DNA from: Fibrobacter sp. UWB13
GTDB lineage: Bacteria; Fibrobacterota; Fibrobacteria; Fibrobacterales; Fibrobacteraceae
Assembly (NCBI RefSeq): GCF_900177805.1
Contig: NZ_FXAX01000001.1
Span: 1 to 64,000 of the forward strand
Direction of reading: 5' to 3'
Length of the DNA: 64,000 nt
The position numbers and the translations under genes were made by a program. The stretch's first letter is position 1; each line of letters opens with the position of its first letter. The notes beneath the pieces were generated by a model, which worked only from the letters and a program-made list of their open reading frames with translations, searched no databases and was not told where the DNA came from. Below are positions 33,644 to 40,922 of the stretch, piece by piece.

Positions 33644-35008
33644 TTATCTCTTCTTTTTCTTGTTCTTGTCTTTGGGCGGGGTGTAGTTCGAACCGATTGT
33701 ACCGCCGTTGTTCTGGCGCTTGGCGAAATCGCCGACCTTCTTGAACATTTCCTTCATGCTTTCGTACTGCTTGAGGACTGCGTTCACGCGGGCGGCATCC
33801 GTGCCAGAACCCTTTGCGATACGGGCCTTGCGGCTACCGTCAATAATCTGCGGCTTCTTGCGTTCCTTCGGCGTCATGGAACTGAGCACTGCTTCCACAT
33901 AGACCAACTGCTTTTCGTCAATCTGGTCGAGCGGGAGCTTGTTGAGTCCCGGGATGAGGCTCAAAATGTCCTTGATGCGGCCGAGCTTCTTGATCGTGCG
34001 GAGCTGCTTCAAGAAGTCGTTCAAGTCGAACGTGTTGTTGAGAATCTTTTTCTTGAGGTCCTTCGCGTCCTTTTCATCGATGACCTGCTGTGCTTTTTCC
34101 ACGAGGGATACCACGTCGCCCATGCCGAGGATTCGGCTTGCCATGCGGTCCGGGTGGAAAAGGTCGATTTCGTTCAGCTTTTCGCCAACACCGATAAAGC
34201 ATATAGGCACGCCCGTCATCTTCTTGATGCTGAGCGCTGCACCGCCGCGGGTGTCGCCATCCATCTTCGAGAGGCAGACGCCCGTGAAGTTCAGACGGTT
34301 CCAGAAAGTCTCGGCGACATTCACTGCTTCCTGACCGATCATGGCGTCAGCGACGAACAAAATTTCGTCCGGATGAACCGCGTCGCGTGCCTTTTCGAGT
34401 TCCTGCATCAACTCTTCGTCAATCTGCAAACGGCCTGCGGTATCGTAAATCACGAGGTCAAAACCGTTGTCCTTAGCATACTGGTAGCCGTGCTTGATGA
34501 TTTCGACCGGATTGCCCTGGCCTTCGTCGTAAACCGGAACGCCGATGGACTTGCCGAGCACCTGCAACTGCTTGATTGCGGCCGGACGGTAAACGTCAGC
34601 GGCAACGAGGAGCGGCTTCCTCTTCTTCTTGCTGCGCATCCAGAGAGCAATCTTGCCTGCGAAAGTCGTCTTACCCGAACCCTGCAGACCAACCATCATG
34701 ATGCCCACCGGAGATGGTGCGGAAAGGTTGATTTCCTTAGTTTCGCCACCCATGACGGCCACAAGCTCGTCGTGGATAATCTTCACAATCTGCTGACCCG
34801 GGGTCACGGAATTGAGCACTTCGGCGCCCATGGACTTTTCCTTGACAGACTTCACAAAGTCGCGGGTCACGTTGAAGTTCACGTCGGCAGCGAGGAACGC
34901 GCGACGCACCTCACGCAGCGATTCCGCCACATTTTCTTCGGTAAGTTTGCCCTGCCCACGCAGGTTCTTGAGAGTATTTTCTAGAGAATCAGTCAGCTGT
35001 GAAAACAT
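33644..35008 (-). CDS. ffh: Signal recognition particle protein Ffh (SRP54)
   Basis: GTPase that binds signal sequences and 4.5S RNA and delivers ribosomes to FtsY. 454 residues: N domain (MFSQLTDSLENTLKNLRGQG), G domain with GLQGSGKTTFAGKIA (about 109-123), VAADVYRPAAIKQL, DTAGRLQIDEEL and TRGGAALS, and the methionine-containing M domain (about 300-435, LGMGDVVSLVEKAQ to NAVLKQYESMKEMFKK). A Lys-rich C-terminus follows (KDKNKKKKR). A TATCTTTG promoter at 35016-35023 implies a very short leader. It is convergent with the diguanylate cyclase gene (14 bp). Confidence 0.98.
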   Translation of the reverse strand: MFSQLTDSLENTLKNLRGQGKLTEENVAESLREVRRAFLAADVNFNVTRDFVKSVKEKSMGAEVLNSVTPGQQIVKIIHDELVAVMGGETKEINLSAPSPVGIMMVGLQGSGKTTFAGKIALWMRSKKKRKPLLVAADVYRPAAIKQLQVLGKSIGVPVYDEGQGNPVEIIKHGYQYAKDNGFDLVIYDTAGRLQIDEELMQELEKARDAVHPDEILFVADAMIGQEAVNVAETFWNRLNFTGVCLSKMDGDTRGGAALSIKKMTGVPICFIGVGEKLNEIDLFHPDRMASRILGMGDVVSLVEKAQQVIDEKDAKDLKKKILNNTFDLNDFLKQLRTIKKLGRIKDILSLIPGLNKLPLDQIDEKQLVYVEAVLSSMTPKERKKPQIIDGSRKARIAKGSGTDAARVNAVLKQYESMKEMFKKVGDFAKRQNNGGTIGSNYTPPKDKNKKKKR

Positions 35009-35015
35009 AGTGGGT

Positions 35016-35023
35016 CAAAGATA
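35016..35023 (-). promoter_or_regulatory. TATCTTTG -10 element of ffh
   Basis: Identical to the yajC operon box. The heptad array AGAACTT (35026-35062) abuts it on the upstream side exactly as at yajC. Distance to the ffh ATG is only 7 nt, so the mRNA would be nearly leaderless. Confidence 0.55.
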
Positions 35024-35025
35024 GT

Positions 35026-35062
35026 AATTAGAACTTAGAACTTAGAGCTTAGAACTTAGAAA
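35026..35062. repeat. Heptad array, AGAACTT type
   Basis: Five consecutive 7-mers, four of them AGAACTT or AGAGCTT, with exact period 7; lies upstream of and touching the ffh -10 box. Confidence 0.75.
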
Positions 35063-35085
35063 AGTGTGTGAAAAAGCTTGTAATG

Positions 35086-35205
35086 GTGTCATTCTGAGCG
35101 GAGCCAGTAAGGCGAAGTCGAAGAATCTATAAAATTTAGGAATGTTGGTGAAAATGCTTGTAATGACGTCATCCTGAACGCGAAGCGTGAAGGATCCAGT
35201 AAATT
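35086..35205. repeat. Two REP-like GTCATyCTGAr elements in tandem
   Basis: First unit GTCATTCTGAGCGGAG... to GAAGAATCTATAAAATT; second unit GTCATCCTGAACGCGAAG... to GAAGGATCCAGTAAATT. The two are imperfect direct repeats about 80 bp apart. Confidence 0.65.
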
Positions 35206-35206
35206 T

Positions 35207-35325
35207 TATATGGGGAGGGAGAAGTCTCTCCCTCGCTTCAGCCTTGGCTTCCGCTACCTTCTCGAGCGGGCTTCAGACGCCAGCCCGCAACGCCTGGCTT
35301 ACCCCGCCCACCCACCCTAAAATTC
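35207..35325 (-). repeat. GC-rich repeat element, copy B
   Basis: Read on the minus strand it contains GGCGTTGCGGG, GGCGTCTGA, GCCCGC, GGTAGCGGAAG and ends with the hairpin GGGAGAGACTTCTCCCTCC. The same blocks in the same order occur on the plus strand at 61312-61420. Confidence 0.65.
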
Positions 35326-35492
35326 TTTTGAAAAATCCCACTTTAGAAGAAAAAATCACTCTTTTGTAAACTTTTTGTGCGTTTCGCTCTTTTTTAAGTT
35401 ATCTTTTTAACGAAATAGAGTTTTTGCTCTTGTTCTCTAGTCGAAATCTGCAAATTTCAAAAGAACGAGGACAAGGCGAACGCTCACGCAGG

Positions 35493-35600
35493 CATGCCGC
35501 TTTAGCGGTATGTTTCAGTTTGCTATGCCGACTTATGAGTCGGTCTTTGGTCGTATGGCCAAGGGCAACAGCCCTTTGGGGGCGTGGGTCGTTTGCGTTT
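35493..35600 (+). other. Run of short hairpins, possible structured RNA
   Basis: Three hairpins with 4-nt loops follow one another: CATGCCGC/GCGGTATG (35493-35512), CCGACT/AGTCGG (35528-35543), AAGGGC/GCCCTT (35561-35576). Compensated stems in a row without a reading frame suggest an RNA or a repeat of palindromes. Not matched to a known RNA family. Confidence 0.35.
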
Positions 35601-35736
35601 ATCGTTCTTAGGCTTTGCAGAGCCCCGGCTAGATAAATGCAACGATCTGCGCCTTTTTTGTATTCTTGCATAAATAGACGAAGTTCTTTGTTGAACAGGG
35701 GCGAAACCCGAATGTTTAAAGGAAGGGGTTCAGCTA

Positions 35737-36348
35737 ATGGAAAACGAAGAACTTGCCAAACGTCGCAATTTAGTCAAAAAAATCGGACGTTTTTTCGGTT
35801 GGTGTGATAGCAAAATTTTCAACATTCACTTACGTCTTGTAAAGGGTTTGTTGGACAAGGAAACGCAGGCTAGGGCCCAGGGCCTTATCGATGACAAGCT
35901 TCACTTCAAGACAATCGGAGCCTTTATCACGTGGCTTGTGGTATTTCCTTGTCATGCATCGAAATATTCCACACGCAAATTTAAGCAAGCGATTGTCCGA
36001 ATAGCCATTTCTGCAATACTTGCTTTTTTGCCGATGATACTACTGTTAGCTTTTATTGATCAGGTCTGTCCATCTTACAAGGATTCATTTAAAGAAAATC
36101 TTCTCATCCTTCATGTCGTGATGACCGCCGTGATGTTTTTTTTCTTTGTGAAATTCGGGACAGTCTTGATAAGGATTGTCACAAGTTTGCTGATACTCGC
36201 GATTCTAATGGCTTCGTTCGCTTTCCTTTTAAGTGATGCGGCTCCCGAAACGAAATCAGTTATATTCATTGCATTTGAAGTGGTGATTGCGATATTCTTC
36301 CTGCTATGGAACTTTTGGCCGAAGAAAAAAACAAACGAGGATTCGTAA
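35737..36348 (+). CDS. Multi-spanning membrane protein of unknown function
   Basis: 203 residues. A charged N-terminal part of about 60 residues (amphipathic, LVKKIGRFFGWC) is followed by four hydrophobic segments: about 60-70 (short), 86-106 (AIVRIAISAILAFLPMILLLA), 122-160 (a hairpin pair) and 178-194. The C-terminus is charged (KKKTNEDS). AGGAAGGGG precedes the ATG. No family recognised. It is the first of several small plus-strand genes of unknown function in a repeat-rich stretch, so it may be accessory DNA. Confidence 0.65.
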   Translation: MENEELAKRRNLVKKIGRFFGWCDSKIFNIHLRLVKGLLDKETQARAQGLIDDKLHFKTIGAFITWLVVFPCHASKYSTRKFKQAIVRIAISAILAFLPMILLLAFIDQVCPSYKDSFKENLLILHVVMTAVMFFFFVKFGTVLIRIVTSLLILAILMASFAFLLSDAAPETKSVIFIAFEVVIAIFFLLWNFWPKKKTNEDS

Positions 36349-36416
36349 CTTGTGCAACACTAAATGTATTTCGTTCAGTTATTAAAACTTCTCTTTTTAC
36401 AAGGAACTTAGAATCT

Positions 36417-36629
36417 ATGGATTACAATAACGAGGCTAAAGAAAATAGGCTAGAAGAGTTAAAAATTAACATTATCGCATATCAAGGAAAAATTGAAGAA
36501 GCTGAAAGAACTCATGCTGTGAACGAGTATACTCTTAGTGCATGGAAAAAAGAATTAAAGGCTTTTGAATCAGAAATGGATTCGTTGAAAAATTCTCCCG
36601 AAAACGAAATTACCCTTAATTTTGATTAA
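36417..36629 (+). CDS. Small coiled-coil protein of unknown function
   Basis: 70 residues from ATG 36417 (MDYNNEAKENRLEELK). Most of it is Glu/Lys-rich helix in a heptad-like pattern (IEEAERTHAVNEYTLSAWKK), predicted coiled coil. The frame is open from 36306, overlapping the membrane protein gene, but AAGGAAC 10-16 nt before 36417 supports the later start. No family recognised; codon use is AT-rich. Confidence 0.5.
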   Translation: MDYNNEAKENRLEELKINIIAYQGKIEEAERTHAVNEYTLSAWKKELKAFESEMDSLKNSPENEITLNFD

Positions 36630-36730
36630 TAAGGAATTTGATAAAACCATTTGCAAACGCAAAACGCACTGTGCCGGAACCCGCACGACATGGTGTGTAA
36701 TAGAATGCGGGATGAAATAAGAGGTAAATT

Positions 36731-36925
36731 ATGATAGCCACTGTTACTGAAGATGATGCAGATATCACAATTTGGGACGAAACTGGAAATTGGGTCGCGC
36801 ACATTCATAAATATTCAGGTTACAAACTTGCTGGTTATACGTCAGCGACTGTATCTGTCAATATTCCTGGTGGTCAAACTTTAGTTTTCAATGAGAAGGG
36901 ACAACACATAAAAACGATTGGATGA
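36731..36925 (+). CDS. Small beta-rich protein of unknown function
   Basis: 64 residues, start well supported by AAGAGGTAAATT just before the ATG. The sequence alternates short strands (ITIWDETGNWVAHI, SATVSVNIPGG, TLVFNEKGQHIKTIG) and ends like a beta-hairpin domain; no signal peptide or membrane helix. No family recognised. It follows two other small unknown genes on the same strand. Confidence 0.5.
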   Translation: MIATVTEDDADITIWDETGNWVAHIHKYSGYKLAGYTSATVSVNIPGGQTLVFNEKGQHIKTIG

Positions 36926-37064
36926 CTTAAGAAAAAATAATGGTATTTTATACATCTGCGATTAGCGGCATATGAATATAAAATGGGTGTTCATATGTCG
37001 CTTTTAAGTTGATTTTCTTTTGGCAATTCCGTAGCCAAATGCGATATATGGATGGAGACTATCC

Positions 37065-37190
37065 ATGACTCTAGAAGAACTTGAAAAGATAATTTTGCCA
37101 CATACCACAAAAGAGATCGAATACGGCCAGTAGCAATACTTGTTCAATATCGATGCAAAACGGCATTATTCGTCAATGAGGACTACATGA
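37065..37190 (+). pseudogene. 42-codon ORF interrupted by an in-frame amber codon
   Basis: ATG at 37065 gives MTLEELEKIILPHTTKEIEY-GQ, then TAG at 37131, then the frame continues for 18 codons to a TGA that overlaps the next gene's ATG as ATGA. The ATGA coupling and the matching acidic/helical start suggest a former small gene upstream of 37187 that has acquired a stop; readthrough of TAG is the less likely alternative. Confidence 0.45.
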
Positions 37191-37834
37191 AAAGAATACT
37201 TCTGTTATTACTCACACTTTCTGTCTTGACTTTTGCTGCCAAGCCTTCGGGCGTATGGCGCTTTGCCCGCACAAATTCTATGCAATCTACGGCTTGGAAT
37301 CATCCGGGCGAACTTATTGACCTTGGCGATAGGCTGGTGTGCCATTATGTTGGGCAAATTAATTTTCCGCCTAACAGATATGGCAACTGTGATGATATAC
37401 TCATATTGCATCTTGCCAAAGCTCAAGCTATGGAAGAAAACGGAAAAATTATTGGGCTATACTGTGCATACGATTGGTCATTCCCTGATATGGGAGGAAA
37501 CTACCTGACCAATGATGTGTATCGTGATAATTGTCCAGATATCTTGGCTGCGGTGAATGGTGGATTCGACGTGATAGGTGAATACTGGTTCAAACCCATG
37601 GAAAACCAGACTATCTATTATGAGGACGGCAAACCGATCAAGCAGACTCTATCGAATACGCGGGAAACCTTGGACCGATTCGACAAACGCTATGAAAACC
37701 AAATTCGGTATCGCGATACATACGACTGGATTCAGTTGAAGCCCGGCTATGGGTGGGATCAGTGGGAGCGACCGGGGAGCGTGTATGAATCGGGACGAAA
37801 AACGAATGGAAAAGGTAAGGCGAAAAAGCGTTAG
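37187..37834 (+). CDS. Exported protein of unknown function
   Basis: 215 residues with a clear signal peptide (MKRILLLLLTLSVLTFA). The mature part contains several aromatic-rich segments (GVWRFARTNSMQSTAW; LYCAYDWSFPDMGGNYLTND) and five cysteines, with a basic C-terminus (NGKGKAKKR). No family recognised; the pattern fits a secreted or periplasmic protein. Its ATG overlaps the end of the interrupted ORF at 37065. Confidence 0.65.
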   Translation: MKRILLLLLTLSVLTFAAKPSGVWRFARTNSMQSTAWNHPGELIDLGDRLVCHYVGQINFPPNRYGNCDDILILHLAKAQAMEENGKIIGLYCAYDWSFPDMGGNYLTNDVYRDNCPDILAAVNGGFDVIGEYWFKPMENQTIYYEDGKPIKQTLSNTRETLDRFDKRYENQIRYRDTYDWIQLKPGYGWDQWERPGSVYESGRKTNGKGKAKKR

Positions 37835-38407
37835 GGATTGTGACCCCTTGGGGCGAAGACTTGCGTGCTGTTCTCTTTGATGTTTACGGAAGCAAGGCTT
37901 CGTTTTAGGAGATTGGCAACGAGCGAAGCGAAGGTGACAAACCCTAAAATATAGCCCGACCCGCATGTATGCGGGGAACGCCCAAAAGAAAATTATGAAT
38001 ATAGCAGGCCGCGTGAACGACCTGCTTTTTCTATGGAAAGTGCGGCCCCTTGCACGCATAGTTTTGAAATGGTATATTCATGGTATAGATAGCACTTCGT
38101 CCTGCTGACAGCGTATTCGATCCGGGCAGGTTGTTTCACTATCTGCTTGACGCCGACCTCCCTTTGTTTCGCTTGGCAGGCGAAAATATTCGAGGCAGCA
38201 TACACCCTATGGGGAAACTGGCCCCCTGGCGATCAACGTAGAGCACCGTCTGTCATAAGAAAAATATGGTAGACGTAAAGCCTTGTTGTTTAAGGTTTGC
38301 GAACGATTGCGTTGTGGCGATCGCTGTGTTCTACTGTCGTTGTTCTGGTTCTCGTTTGCAGATCACAACTGTTTAACCATTCAAAAAAGGACATCCCGTT
38401 TGGCGGG
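37835..38407. other. Gene-free region before the Rpn-family nuclease
   Basis: 573 bp. It holds a hairpin CCCGCATGTATGCGGG near 37960, the terminator-like repeat at 38003-38030, and further short palindromic pieces. The ORFs on the minus strand (37649-38205) have no recognisable product. The 3' edge has a perfect hairpin CATCCCG/CGGGATG (38392-38410) overlapping a possible start codon. Confidence 0.55.
38003..38030 (+). terminator. Terminator-like hairpin, copy 1 of a duplicated sequence
   Basis: Stem AGCAGGCCG / CGACCTGCT (one wobble) with a 6-nt loop and five T. Nearly the same sequence recurs at 39397-39420 behind the Rpn-family gene (22 of 24 bases identical). Confidence 0.75.
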
Positions 38408-39367
38408 ATGAATCAAAATATGGATTGTTCTCAGCACTATAAAATGCTCAAGGATATGGAAAAGGATCCGAAGAATCTTGCCAAGTATCAAAAAATGTAC
38501 AAGTACGCTTATCTTTTAAGTGATGGCGTTTTCAAGATTGTATTCACGGAGGAAAAGTCGCATTCGCTTCTTATTTCGCTGTTGAATGCGATGCTTGACT
38601 TGCATGGTGGCGATGCCATCGGAGAAATCTCGCTGGAAATGCAGGAATTTCCGGGTATTTTCAATAAGAAAAACTGTATTGTCGATATCATTGGCACGAC
38701 CAATGCTGGCGAAAAAGTTCTTGTTGAAATTCAACAGCAGAAGGACAAGTTTTTCAAGGATCGCGTGGAATACTATGTATCACGTGTTATTGAAAATCAG
38801 GTCCATAAAAGCGAAAAATTTGAATTGCCGCATATCTATTTTCTTGGGCTTTTGGATTTTGAACTTTTTCCGGAAGAAGAACATGAATACATCCATCATG
38901 TCGATGAAATGTGTCATGGCAAGAAGTTCTTCCCAAAGATTCAGAAGGTTTTCGTGGAGATCGAAAAGTTTTTTAAGCTCGAAAAGTTGGGATTTACCAA
39001 GGATGACGAATCTGATGCCGCTCAGTGGCTACGTGCTATCAGGGTTGTTATCAAGGAAGAACCTGCTCCTGAAAAAATTATGCAGAATGAAACGTTTAGG
39101 CGGTTGCTTGAATCGGTGAAATTGATTAATTTTGCAGAAGAGCTTTTCAACTGCGAGGTAAAGAAAATGACGGATGTGATGGCTGAACGCGAAAACGCTT
39201 TTGCCGAAGGCAAGGAAGTGGGCCGTGCTGAAGGGGCTTCTGCCGAGCGGACGAAAGCGAATCAGGAAAAGCGTCAAATGGCGAAAAGTCTCAAGGAACA
39301 GAATGTCGATGTTTCTATAATCGCTAAATCGACAGGTTTTTCTGAAGAGGAAATTCTCAGTTTATAG
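38408..39367 (+). CDS. Rpn-family PD-(D/E)XK nuclease / putative transposase
   Basis: Rpn proteins are recombination-promoting nucleases related to PDDEXK transposases (PF12784 group). About 319 residues from ATG 38408; ATG 38420 is equally possible because a hairpin covers 38392-38410. N-terminal catalytic part: DGVFKIVFTEEKSHSLLISLLNAML, EISLEMQEFPGIFNKKNCIVDIIGT and KVLVEIQQQKDKFFKDRVEYYVSR, giving the D...ExQ pattern of the family. The C-terminal tail is charged (EGKEVGRAEGASAERTKANQ) and ends with an HTH-like AKSTGFSEEEILSL. The gene lies between two copies of a terminator-like sequence (38003 and 39394), which may mark an inserted block. Confidence 0.9.
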   Translation: MNQNMDCSQHYKMLKDMEKDPKNLAKYQKMYKYAYLLSDGVFKIVFTEEKSHSLLISLLNAMLDLHGGDAIGEISLEMQEFPGIFNKKNCIVDIIGTTNAGEKVLVEIQQQKDKFFKDRVEYYVSRVIENQVHKSEKFELPHIYFLGLLDFELFPEEEHEYIHHVDEMCHGKKFFPKIQKVFVEIEKFFKLEKLGFTKDDESDAAQWLRAIRVVIKEEPAPEKIMQNETFRRLLESVKLINFAEELFNCEVKKMTDVMAERENAFAEGKEVGRAEGASAERTKANQEKRQMAKSLKEQNVDVSIIAKSTGFSEEEILSL

Positions 39368-39393
39368 CTGAAATTCAGTTTTTAAGAATGCAA

Positions 39394-39427
39394 AACAGCA
39401 GGCCGTGCGAACGACCTGCTGTTTCTT
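39394..39427 (+). terminator. Terminator of the Rpn-family gene, copy 2 of a duplicated sequence
   Basis: Twelve-bp stem AACAGCAGGCCG / CGACCTGCTGTT (one wobble) with a TGCGAA loop; T-rich 3' side. Homologous to 38003-38026. Confidence 0.85.
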
Positions 39428-39438
39428 GTATTGCTTTT

Positions 39439-40872
39439 TTACAGCCTTTGTCCTTCGTTCCAGTAATCGGTGGGCTGCTCGACGCCGCATTCTTTTGCGA
39501 TGTAGACGGGTTCGAGGCCTTTCTTCTTTTGGTCGGTGTAGTTTTTGAGTGCCTTAATGGCGATTGGCGAGAGAATCAAGATGACGGGGATGTTCACGAG
39601 GACCATGAGGCCTTGGCAAAGGTCTGCGCTGTCCCAGGCAAACGATGCGCTGGAGGTGGCGCCTAAGAAGACGATGGCGGTTGCGATGGTCTTGAATACG
39701 TTGCGGATTTTCTTGGAGGGGCGCCTGTTCAAGATGAAACGGAGGCAGCCTTCGGTGTAGTAGTAGTTCCCGATGAGCGTGGTGTAGCCAAAGAGGCACA
39801 TGGAGAATGTGATGAAGACGGCGCCGTTGCTGCCGAGAACGGAGGCGAGAGACTTTTGTACGTAAATGATTCCCGAGATGTCCTTGCTGGGCTCGATGTT
39901 GGTCGAGAGGCACATGAGGGCTGTGGCGGAGCAGATGAGGAGCGTGTCGATGAATACGGAGAGTGATTGCACGAGGCCTTGCTTGACGGGGTGCGAGACG
40001 CTTGCGCTTGCACTCGCGTTCGGGGCGGAACCCATACCTGCTTCGTTGGAGTAGAGGCCGCGCTTGATGCCGTACATGATGCAGCTTCCGGCGAAGCCGC
40101 CGAATCCAGCGTCAAACGAAAATGCGTTTTGGAAAATTGTGCCGAACATGGCAGGAACATTCGAGATGTTGTAGATGATAATGCCGAAGGCGACGATGAC
40201 GTAGATAGTTCCCATGAAGGGGACTAGGTAACTTGTGATGGTGGAGATTTTCTTTGCGCCTTCCCAGATGCAAAGAGCGAAGAGGGCGGCTAAAATGAAT
40301 CCGACGATGAACGGTGTGGATGCCTGATCGTAGAATTTGTATCCGGTGAGGGAGTCCTGAATGTTGTACGAGGCGAGCAGGTTGTAGCCCACGATGTAGG
40401 TGAGGAGCACAAAGCCCGAGAAGAGAACGCCTAGCCAACGTTTGCCGAGTGCTGTCTGGATGTAATAGGACGGTCCGCCGTAAGAGTGTCCTGTGACATC
40501 GTCATGGCGCTTGTAAATCTGGGCGAGGGTGGATTCTACGAATGCAGATGCTGCGCCGAGGATGGCAATGACCCACATCCAGAAAATGGCGCCGGGGCCA
40601 CCGAGGCAAACGGCCGAAGATACGCCGACGATGTTTCCGGTGCCGACGCGGGAGGCTGTCGAGACCATCAATGCCGCAAATGACGAAATTCCGTGCTTGT
40701 GCAATGGCTTTTCGCGAGTGACGCGGAATGTTTCAATCAGATAGCGGACTTGTGGAAATCCCAAGCGAACGGAAAGAAATACCCCGGCTACAATCAAAAA
40801 TAGCGGGACTATGTAGAAATCATACAGGGCGGTGTTAAGCGCCGAAACAATGGGATGTAAGGGGTTTGACAT
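39439..40872 (-). CDS. Alanine or glycine:cation symporter (AGCS family)
   Basis: Inner-membrane Na+-coupled transporter for alanine or glycine. 477 residues with about ten membrane helices. Family signatures: GIGNIVGV-like sequence TGNIVGVSSAVCLGGPGAIFW (split over about 77-97), GHSYGGPSYYIQ (about 127-138), RGLYSNEAGMGSAPNASA (about 268-285) and LFGYTTLIGNYYYTE near 360. Substrate is inferred from the family (AgcS/DagA). It is divergent from the aminotransferase gene, 50 bp apart, which fits an amino-acid uptake and use theme. Confidence 0.95.
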   Translation of the reverse strand: MSNPLHPIVSALNTALYDFYIVPLFLIVAGVFLSVRLGFPQVRYLIETFRVTREKPLHKHGISSFAALMVSTASRVGTGNIVGVSSAVCLGGPGAIFWMWVIAILGAASAFVESTLAQIYKRHDDVTGHSYGGPSYYIQTALGKRWLGVLFSGFVLLTYIVGYNLLASYNIQDSLTGYKFYDQASTPFIVGFILAALFALCIWEGAKKISTITSYLVPFMGTIYVIVAFGIIIYNISNVPAMFGTIFQNAFSFDAGFGGFAGSCIMYGIKRGLYSNEAGMGSAPNASASASVSHPVKQGLVQSLSVFIDTLLICSATALMCLSTNIEPSKDISGIIYVQKSLASVLGSNGAVFITFSMCLFGYTTLIGNYYYTEGCLRFILNRRPSKKIRNVFKTIATAIVFLGATSSASFAWDSADLCQGLMVLVNIPVILILSPIAIKALKNYTDQKKKGLEPVYIAKECGVEQPTDYWNEGQRL

Positions 40873-40922
40873 AGAAATCTCCTATTGGATAAATAGTAGA
40901 AAAATTTTTAAATTTCTCCGCC

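Larger units (their letters stand above)
35009..35736. other. Repeat-rich 728-bp region without a supported gene
   Basis: Contains, in order: the ffh promoter (35016-35023), a heptad array (35026-35062), two REP-like elements (about 35086-35130 and 35168-35205), a GC-rich repeat (35207-35325) shared with 61312-61420, and a series of small hairpins (35493-35600). Short ORFs on both strands here have no recognisable product. Confidence 0.7.

Noticed and set aside
35399-35671. Overlapping small ORFs on both strands in the ffh-35737 gap
   Set aside because: Basic, Cys/Arg-rich translations typical of non-coding structured or repeat DNA; no ribosome-binding site or family.
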